A stretch of DNA of 10,941 nucleotides, from assembly GCA_021817875.1 (NCBI GenBank), contig JAKAFQ010000096.1, positions 1-10,941 of the forward strand. The letters are read 5' to 3'. A model generated the notes under the pieces. The model worked only from the letters and a program-made list of their open reading frames with translations, ran no database searches and was not told the DNA's origin. Made by a program: the position numbers and the translations under genes. The DNA comes from Pseudomonadota bacterium (GTDB taxonomy: Bacteria > Pseudomonadota > Gammaproteobacteria > Steroidobacterales > Steroidobacteraceae). Shown here one piece after another: positions 6,571 through 10,941 of the stretch; within the stretch, counting starts at the first letter, position 1, and every line of letters begins with the position of its first letter.

Positions 6571-7995
6571 ATGCACGTCCACATCCTCGGGGTTTGCGGC
6601 ACCTTCATGGGCGGCATCGCGGCGATCGCCCGCGAAGCCGGTCATCGGGTCACCGGATCGGACCATCACGTCTATCCTCCCATGAGCACGCAGCTCGAGC
6701 GACTGGGGATCGAGCTGATCGAAGGTTACGAGGCGGGACAGCTCGAACTGCGCCCCGACGTGGTCATCGTGGGTAATGTGATGACGCGCGGCCAGCCGGT
6801 GATCGAAGCGCTGCTCGATCGCGGCATGGCGTATGCCTCGGGTCCGGAGTGGCTGGCGCGCGAAGTGCTGCGGGACCGCTGGGTGCTGGCCGTGGCCGGC
6901 ACGCACGGCAAGACCACGACCAGCTCGATGCTGGCCTGGATCCTGGAACGCGCCGGGCTCGATCCGGGCTTTCTGATCGGCGGGGTGCCGACCGGGTTCG
7001 GCACGAGCGCGCGGCTCGGCCGCGGCGCGCCATTCGTCATCGAGGCCGACGAGTACGACACCGCTTTTTTCGACAAGCGCGCCAAGTTCGTCCATTACCA
7101 TCCGCGCACGCTCATTCTCAACAACCTGGAGTACGACCACGCCGACATCTATCCGGATGTCGCCTCCATCCAACGTCAGTTCCATCATCTGGTGCGCACC
7201 GTCCCCGGCCGGGGACGCATCGTGTGGAATGCCGGGGACGCGCGCCTCGAGCAGACCCTGGCGATGGGCTGCTGGACTGCGCGGGAGGGGTTTTCGCTGC
7301 AGCCGCTGCCGGCTGCCCGCTGGACGGCGCGTCCCACGGGCGATGCTGAGGACGGTTCGGGGTTCGAAGTGCTGGAGAACGGCTGTCCCCGTGGAACGGT
7401 GCACTGGAGCCTGATGGGGCTGCACAACATGGAGAACGCGCTGGCCGCGATCGCGGCCGCCCGACACGCCGGTGTGAGCGCCGAAGACGCCATCCGGTCG
7501 CTGGGCGCGTTTCAGGGAGTGGCCCGCCGCATGCAGCTGCGCGGCGAGGTCAACGGCATCCGCGTGTACGATGACTTCGCGCATCATCCGACCGCCATCG
7601 CGACCACCCTGGACGGTCTGCGCCGACGGGTCGGATCGGCGCGGATCGTTGCAGTGCTCGAGCCGCGGTCGAACACCATGCGCATGGGCGTGCACCGCAA
7701 CATGTTGGCTGGAGCGCTGTCAGGGGCGGACGAGGTGTGGTTGTACCGGCCGGCGGACCTCGGCTGGGATGTCGCGCCGCTGCTCGAGTCTCTCGGCCGG
7801 CGGGCCCATGGGCACGGCGACATCGACCTGCTGGCAAAGGATCTTGCCGGCTCGTTGCGCCCGGGCGACCATGTGCTCATCATGAGCAACGGCGGTTTCG
7901 GCGGGCTGCACGGCAAGCTCCTGGCGCAGCTCGCTGAGCGTTTCGGGGCCGCGGACGGCCCGAACCGAGCGCTGCCTGCGGCGCGCGCGCCCTGA
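6571..7995 (+). CDS. mpl: UDP-N-acetylmuramate:L-alanyl-gamma-D-glutamyl-meso-diaminopimelate ligase
   Basis: Murein-recycling ligase (EC 6.3.2.45): joins the recovered tripeptide L-Ala-gamma-D-Glu-meso-DAP to UDP-MurNAc with ATP, in the cytoplasm. The 474-aa protein has the Mur-ligase layout: N-terminal UDP-binding domain opening MHVHILGVCGTFMGG (1-15), ATP-binding P-loop AGTHGKTTT (109-117), and the Mpl-type block EADEYDTAFFDKRAKFVHY (158-176), then NNLEYDHADIY (184-194). HNMEN (285-289) and the C-terminal domain with YDDFAHHPTA (333-342), EPRSNTM (364-370) and SNGGFGG (439-445) complete it. MurC shares the fold, but the EADEYDTAFFDKR block and the VCGTFMGG opening favour Mpl. No Shine-Dalgarno precedes ATG 6571, which is one base from the proposed divergent rnd ATG. 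Confidence 0.96.
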   Translation: MHVHILGVCGTFMGGIAAIAREAGHRVTGSDHHVYPPMSTQLERLGIELIEGYEAGQLELRPDVVIVGNVMTRGQPVIEALLDRGMAYASGPEWLAREVLRDRWVLAVAGTHGKTTTSSMLAWILERAGLDPGFLIGGVPTGFGTSARLGRGAPFVIEADEYDTAFFDKRAKFVHYHPRTLILNNLEYDHADIYPDVASIQRQFHHLVRTVPGRGRIVWNAGDARLEQTLAMGCWTAREGFSLQPLPAARWTARPTGDAEDGSGFEVLENGCPRGTVHWSLMGLHNMENALAAIAAARHAGVSAEDAIRSLGAFQGVARRMQLRGEVNGIRVYDDFAHHPTAIATTLDGLRRRVGSARIVAVLEPRSNTMRMGVHRNMLAGALSGADEVWLYRPADLGWDVAPLLESLGRRAHGHGDIDLLAKDLAGSLRPGDHVLIMSNGGFGGLHGKLLAQLAERFGAADGPNRALPAARAP

Positions 7996-8010
7996 GCGAC
8001 GCGCCGGGGC

Positions 8011-8031
8011 CGTGCGCGCCGCGCTCGCACG
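8011..8031. terminator. Short hairpin between convergent mpl and CPBP gene
   Basis: CGTGCG (8011-8016) and CGCACG (8026-8031) can form a 6-bp stem with a 9-base loop in the 68-bp gap between the convergent mpl and CPBP genes. An alternative pairing of GGCCG (8008-8012) with CGGCC (8038-8042) competes. There is no T-run, so the call rests mainly on location. Confidence 0.25.
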
Positions 8032-8063
8032 AGGTCTCGGCCGCTGTAACCGGTGAGGAGCCT

Positions 8064-8951
8064 TCAGGCGGTGCGCCGGTCCATTCGCCTGGAGTAGAAC
8101 CACCAGAGTCCGAAGCCCAGCGGTACTGTCCAGGCGAGCACCAGCCAGCCGGTAAATCCGTCGTGGCGGCTGAGCAGGCCGCGAAGCGGCGCGCTGCGAT
8201 CCGGTTGAGACAATCCGTGCACGACCAGCATCACCCACACCCAGCCGGCGTGCAGCCCCATGCTCGCGGCGGTGTTCCCTGTGAGAGCGCGCACGATCGC
8301 GAGCACCACGCCGACCGCCGCGAGACACAGGAAGGCGTCGGCGATGGCCAGGGGATGGGAAAATGCGCGTAGCGACCCGGCGAGCAGCGCCAGGCCGCTG
8401 GAGGGGCTGACCTCGGCGGGCGGGATGTGATAGACACCGAGAAAATGCGTGGCCGAGAACACGAGTGAGGTGAGCACGATGGCGAGGAGCGTGCCGGATT
8501 CGCGCTGAATCCCGCTGAACATCGCGCCGCGCAGCGCCGTTTCCTCGATCAGGCCGACGGCAAGACCGCTGAGCAGCCGCTTTGCCACCAGCCCCGCCAG
8601 CGCGGCGGCCCCGAACCGGGCTGCCCGCTGCCACTCGAGCAGTCCCAGAAGCGCCATGCTGGCGACCACCGCCGACATGGTGATCACCCCGATGACCAGC
8701 CCGAGCGACAGCTCGCGCAGGTAGGTGCGCCGCGCAGCGCCGAATCCGAGGCTGGCTCGATCGGAGAGCCGCAGCCGGCGCGCAACCAGCAGAAAGCCCG
8801 CCAGGAATGCGAGCATGCCGATACGCTCGCCGATCCGATGGAACGGGAAACTGAAATGCGGATGCAACAGCAGCCAGGCCGGATAGGTGAACACCGCCAT
8901 GGCGGCGAGGCTGAAGCCGATCAGCAGCAGGAACCAGGCGAACGCGCGCAT
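8064..8951 (-). CDS. CPBP-family intramembrane metalloprotease (Abi/CAAX protease-like)
   Basis: Predicted polytopic inner-membrane protein of 295 aa. Hydrophobic segments lie at about 4-29, 43-57, 82-105, 115-135, 155-167, 203-222, 231-246 and 268-286. The family motifs are present in order: EETALR (136-141, the EExxxR motif), FSATHF (165-170, second motif, H169) and GLHAGWVWV (232-240, third motif, H234), giving the Glu/Glu/His/His set expected for a glutamate-type intramembrane protease. Substrate is unknown; relatives include CAAX prenyl proteases, bacteriocin-immunity proteins and adaptor-type members. I chose ATG 8951 because the in-frame extension upstream is Arg/Gly/Pro-rich and reads like non-coding DNA, and hydrophobic sequence begins right after this Met. 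No clear Shine-Dalgarno. Converges with mpl, and nothing nearby suggests a specific client. Confidence 0.88.
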   Translation of the reverse strand: MRAFAWFLLLIGFSLAAMAVFTYPAWLLLHPHFSFPFHRIGERIGMLAFLAGFLLVARRLRLSDRASLGFGAARRTYLRELSLGLVIGVITMSAVVASMALLGLLEWQRAARFGAAALAGLVAKRLLSGLAVGLIEETALRGAMFSGIQRESGTLLAIVLTSLVFSATHFLGVYHIPPAEVSPSSGLALLAGSLRAFSHPLAIADAFLCLAAVGVVLAIVRALTGNTAASMGLHAGWVWVMLVVHGLSQPDRSAPLRGLLSRHDGFTGWLVLAWTVPLGFGLWWFYSRRMDRRTA

Positions 8952-9238
8952 CGTGGTGCAGTATCCGTGAATCAGAGAGCCCTTCGGACCCCCGTGCGTC
9001 CGCCGCGGCCCGTTCTGCCCCGACCCGCCGCTCAGGGCATGCAGGGCGGTCCGCCCGCCGGGCAGAGAGCCCGGGACAGCTCCCCTGAGTCCGACAGGCT
9101 CCCAAGCGCGCACTGTACGGGCGCGGCGCCGATCGTTGCAAATCTGCATGAACGCGTAACCTGTCGGGCTGGATCACCGGCCGCAGGCCTGACGACAATG
9201 ACATCCCGGCCCGAGAGGCCATCGCGAAGGCGGGTCCG
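8952..9238. other. Divergent intergenic region, 287 bp
   Basis: No gene is supported here; readings on both strands are Arg/Pro/Gly-rich. If the promoter at 9112-9141 serves the CPBP gene, its leader would be about 155 bases and would contain the 13-bp palindrome GGGCGGTCCGCCC (9044-9056) and a 6-bp hairpin CCGGGC-agaga-GCCCGG (9058-9074). The 10-mer CAGAGAGCCC occurs at 8973-8982 and again at 9063-9072. None of these matches a riboswitch that I recognise. Confidence 0.4.
9112..9141 (-). promoter_or_regulatory. Possible promoter of the CPBP gene
   Basis: On the minus strand TTGCAA (9136-9141) and TACAGT (9112-9117, 4/6 to -10) are 18 bp apart, a fair sigma-70 pair. TTGCAA is self-complementary, so the same hexamer could also serve the plus-strand gene at 9239, paired with TAACCT (9157-9162) at a short 15-bp spacing. 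Confidence 0.35.
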
Positions 9239-9721
9239 ATGAAAGACCGCAACGCCGACCACGAGATCCGGGCCGGGGAGATTCTCAAAGCGCTCATCCA
9301 GGGTCTCGACCCGCGTACGGGCACGGCGCTTCCGGCCGAATCGGTGCTGCACCAGGCCGAGGTGCTGCGGGCGCTGCTGAGCGCCGTTGCGGCCCTCGAG
9401 CGATCGGCCGCCCGGGCGCTGCGGCGCGCCCAGCTGCCGGAGAACGTCGGTCGTGCCTGGAGCGCGGACGAGGAAAACAGTCTGATTGCGGCGTTCAACG
9501 CGGGCCAGTCGCCGCAGGCGCTTGCCAGGACGCACCAGCGCACCCTGCGCGCGGTCGAAGCGCGCCTGGTGAGACTGGGGCTGTTGAGCGCAGAGCAGCG
9601 GCTCACCCGCGGTGGATTTCCGGGCGTGTCCGACGTGGCGCGACCGCGTCGGGCACGCGGTGTGCGCAGGATGTCCCGGCCCCCGGCGACACGCAAGCGG
9701 ACACAGCGCCGTCCGGTATGA
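9239..9721 (+). CDS. Hypothetical protein, 160 aa, with SANT/Myb-like HTH core and basic tail
   Basis: Not a named gene. Three parts are visible. The N-terminus (13-54) contains ILKALIQGLDPRTGTALP followed by ESVLHQAEVLRALLSAVAAL, a 'G-hydrophobic-(D/N)-P-x-T-G-x-x-(L/F)-P' pattern that recurs in proteobacterial hypothetical proteins. The middle (73-113) reads AWSADEENSLIAAFNAGQ then QALARTHQRTLRAVEARLVRLG, typical of a SANT/Myb-like or resolvase-type helix-turn-helix that begins W-(S/T)-x-x-E-(D/E). The last 40 residues hold about 14 Arg/Lys and look disordered, as in nucleic-acid-binding tails. ATG 9239 has AAGG (9227-9230) at 8-base spacing. DNA or RNA binding in the cytoplasm is an inference; targets are unknown. 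It sits alone between the divergent CPBP gene and the glycan genes. Confidence 0.75.
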   Translation: MKDRNADHEIRAGEILKALIQGLDPRTGTALPAESVLHQAEVLRALLSAVAALERSAARALRRAQLPENVGRAWSADEENSLIAAFNAGQSPQALARTHQRTLRAVEARLVRLGLLSAEQRLTRGGFPGVSDVARPRRARGVRRMSRPPATRKRTQRRPV

Positions 9722-9798
9722 GTGCCGCCTCGGACCCGCGCTGCGCTGCGACGACCCGGATCGCGTCTCGCGGTTCGCGCAGGACGGGTCCGGTTTCG

Positions 9799-9804
9799 TA
9801 CAAT
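9799..9804 (+). promoter_or_regulatory. -10 box upstream of the sugar methyltransferase gene
   Basis: TACAAT, identical to the mpl -10, lies in the 120-bp gap after the gene at 9239-9721. Transcription would begin near 9811, about 31 bases before GTG 9842. No convincing -35 is seen. Between the two lies a five-codon reading ATG CTC CCC AGC TGA (9818-9832), in frame with the main gene. Confidence 0.4.
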
Positions 9805-9841
9805 GGGCCGGCATCGCATGCTCCCCAGCTGAAATCAGGCA

Positions 9842-10822
9842 GTGGAATCCGTTGAACACGCTAGCGTCGAACAGCCCATGTCCCGCACATTGAGGGTCGA
9901 AACACAGACCGCGGTCCGGCGGATGGCGGCGAGGATTCTGGGGGACTACACTCCGCCGCGCCTGCGTTTTCGCGCAGAGCTGCTCGCGGAACTCGAGGCC
10001 GCGGCCGCGGGCGGGACGGCCGCGGGCGAGTGGCGGCAGCTGGCGGCCGACATCGTGAGCGACCTGAAGGCGGGCGGCGTGGATGAGTTTCTGCGCCTGC
10101 CGGCGATCGCCAGGACGCTTCACTCGCGGATCCGCAGCCACTCCCGCGACTATCTGCGCCATGTGTTGCAGTCTGGCCGGTTTTCGCCGGAATTTCAGCA
10201 GGCGTTGACGGAGTCTCCGGTGGGCAAGCCGCTGGTGAACCCGCATTACCCATTGAGCAGCCCGCTGCTGATCCAGCATGGTTATCACGTGATCCGACTC
10301 CTCGAGGCGACCGGGCTCGATCTGTCCGCGCTGCAGCTCATCGTCGATTTCGGCGGCGGCTACGGTGGCTTCTGCCGCCTGTTGCGTAATCTCGGTTACC
10401 GCCAGCGCTACCTGATCTGGGACCTTGCGGTCATGTGCGCCCTGCAGCGCTTCTATCTGCGCAACGTGTTTGCGGACCGTGAGACCGGCGAGGTCCCGTC
10501 GAACATCGAGTGGCTGACGGCCGGAGAACCTGCCGCGCGGGATGCGGTGATACGCAACGCGCTCGGGCAGCCGCCGTCGCTGTTCGTTGCCACCTGGTCT
10601 CTCAGCGAGACGCCGTTCGCAGTACGGGACGGGATCGCGCCCGTGCTCGCGGGCTTCGGCTACGTTCTGCTCGTCTACCAGAAGGCCTTCGGTGAACACG
10701 ACAACATCGCCTGGTTTGCCTCCCTCGAGAAACGCCTGCCACAGTTCCAATGGCAGCATTTCGAGTGCCCCGTGTATCGGAACAACTATTATCTGATCGG
10801 CAGCAAGACCGCCGGGCGTTAG
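9842..10822 (+). CDS. Putative sugar O-methyltransferase (SAM-dependent)
   Basis: Probable SAM-dependent enzyme that methylates a hydroxyl on a sugar of a surface glycan or its lipid- or nucleotide-linked precursor; the real acceptor is unknown. The 326-aa product has a helical N-terminal half (about 1-160) and a Rossmann methyltransferase domain. Motif I is IVDFGGGYGGFCRLL (167-181), the GGGYGG glycine loop that binds SAM; Asp194 in YLIWDL is the acidic residue expected after strand 2; WSLSETP (252-258) and YVLLVYQ (274-280) match later elements of the 'putative sugar O-methyltransferase' family. GTG 9842 is the first start after an in-frame TGA at 9830-9832; ATG 9878 (314 aa) is an alternative, and neither has a good Shine-Dalgarno. 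It is followed 50 bp later by a probable glycosyltransferase, which supports a glycan-building role. Confidence 0.8.
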   Translation: MESVEHASVEQPMSRTLRVETQTAVRRMAARILGDYTPPRLRFRAELLAELEAAAAGGTAAGEWRQLAADIVSDLKAGGVDEFLRLPAIARTLHSRIRSHSRDYLRHVLQSGRFSPEFQQALTESPVGKPLVNPHYPLSSPLLIQHGYHVIRLLEATGLDLSALQLIVDFGGGYGGFCRLLRNLGYRQRYLIWDLAVMCALQRFYLRNVFADRETGEVPSNIEWLTAGEPAARDAVIRNALGQPPSLFVATWSLSETPFAVRDGIAPVLAGFGYVLLVYQKAFGEHDNIAWFASLEKRLPQFQWQHFECPVYRNNYYLIGSKTAGR

Positions 10823-10872
10823 CCGCGCCCGGCGATCGCCGACCGGCCCCGGCGCGACTGCCGCAACTCGCC

Positions 10873-10941
10873 ATGGGTTCGATCCTGTTCTTCGATCCGA
10901 CGTGCGTCCGCCCCTACGACAGCACCACCCTGCGCCGCGAG
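10873..10941 (+). CDS. Probable glycosyltransferase, first 23 codons (runs off right edge)
   Basis: Only the N-terminus is present. SILFFDPTCVRPYDSTTLRRE resembles the opening of GT4-type glycosyltransferases, in which a first beta strand (ILF-(V/F)-DP) is followed by a PYD-x-x-TL element and then a GGTE motif that would lie outside this window. ATG 10873 opens the frame, which stays open to the end; no clear Shine-Dalgarno precedes it. It lies 50 bp after the sugar methyltransferase on the same strand, so the two are probably cotranscribed. The call rests on a short match. Confidence 0.55.
   Translation, partial: MGSILFFDPTCVRPYDSTTLRRE

Noticed and set aside
8952..9149. N-terminal extension of the CPBP protein to an ATG at 9149
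   Set aside because: The added 66 residues are Arg/Gly/Pro-rich with no signal peptide and would place the first membrane helix far inside the protein.
7720..9819. 699-codon minus-strand frame spanning mpl end, CPBP gene and the 160-aa gene
   Set aside because: It crosses several well-supported genes in the wrong frame and is highly Arg/Ala/Pro-rich.
9818..9832. Tiny five-codon upstream frame (ATG CTC CCC AGC TGA) before the methyltransferase
   Set aside because: It has no Shine-Dalgarno and no attenuator-like codon run or alternative hairpins; likely chance.
9032..10759. 575-codon minus-strand frame opposite the methyltransferase and SANT-like genes
   Set aside because: Antisense shadow; the plus-strand genes carry clear motifs and this reading does not.
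1..10941. Search for a defence island, prophage, insertion sequence, CRISPR array, or tRNA-borne attachment site
   Set aside because: No repeat arrays, transposase/integrase features, terminal inverted repeats or tRNA cloverleaf were seen; the gene content is chromosomal housekeeping plus glycan genes. The CPBP protein alone (sometimes called Abi) is not evidence of phage defence.

Overview
The window is GC-rich DNA (about two thirds G+C by eye) with tightly packed genes and no mobile elements, CRISPR arrays, rRNA or tRNA genes that I can see. Gene content and protein style fit the chromosome of a gammaproteobacterium: Mpl (murein tripeptide ligase), RNase D with an HRDC domain, a PPi-dependent phosphofructokinase very like those of Methylococcus/Xanthomonas-type bacteria, and a K+-independent proton-pumping pyrophosphatase. 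I cannot name the genus.

Layout. Positions 1-189 hold the start of msrB (minus strand, running off the left edge), with a perfect 15-bp palindrome in its upstream region. A small unrecognised protein follows at 411-794 (+). Positions 963-4417 carry a minus-strand pyrophosphate module: pfp (PPi-fructose-6-phosphate phosphotransferase), then hppA (membrane H+-PPase), separated by 122 bp that contain an A+T-rich extended -10 promoter. Divergent from pfp is adk (4626-5285, +). Adk converges with rnd (RNase D, 5454-6569, -) across a gap rich in hairpins. rnd and mpl (6571-7995, +) are divergent with start codons one base apart, and mpl looks leaderless. mpl converges with a CPBP-family membrane protease (8064-8951, -). 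Then come a small protein with a SANT/Myb-like helix-turn-helix core and a very basic tail (9239-9721, +), a probable sugar O-methyltransferase (9842-10822, +) and the first 23 codons of what looks like a glycosyltransferase (10873 onward, +).

How the genes fit together. PFP, HppA and Adk all handle phosphoryl energy currency: PFP makes glycolysis reversible at the expense or gain of PPi, HppA couples PPi hydrolysis to proton pumping, and Adk balances AMP/ADP/ATP. rnd (RNA processing) and mpl (peptidoglycan recycling) are ordinary housekeeping genes. The right end enters a surface-glycan region. I found no convincing undescribed system. The best leads are regulatory: the msrB palindrome, the leaderless mpl start interleaved with rnd, the hairpin embedded in the 3' end of rnd, and the unstudied SANT-like protein.
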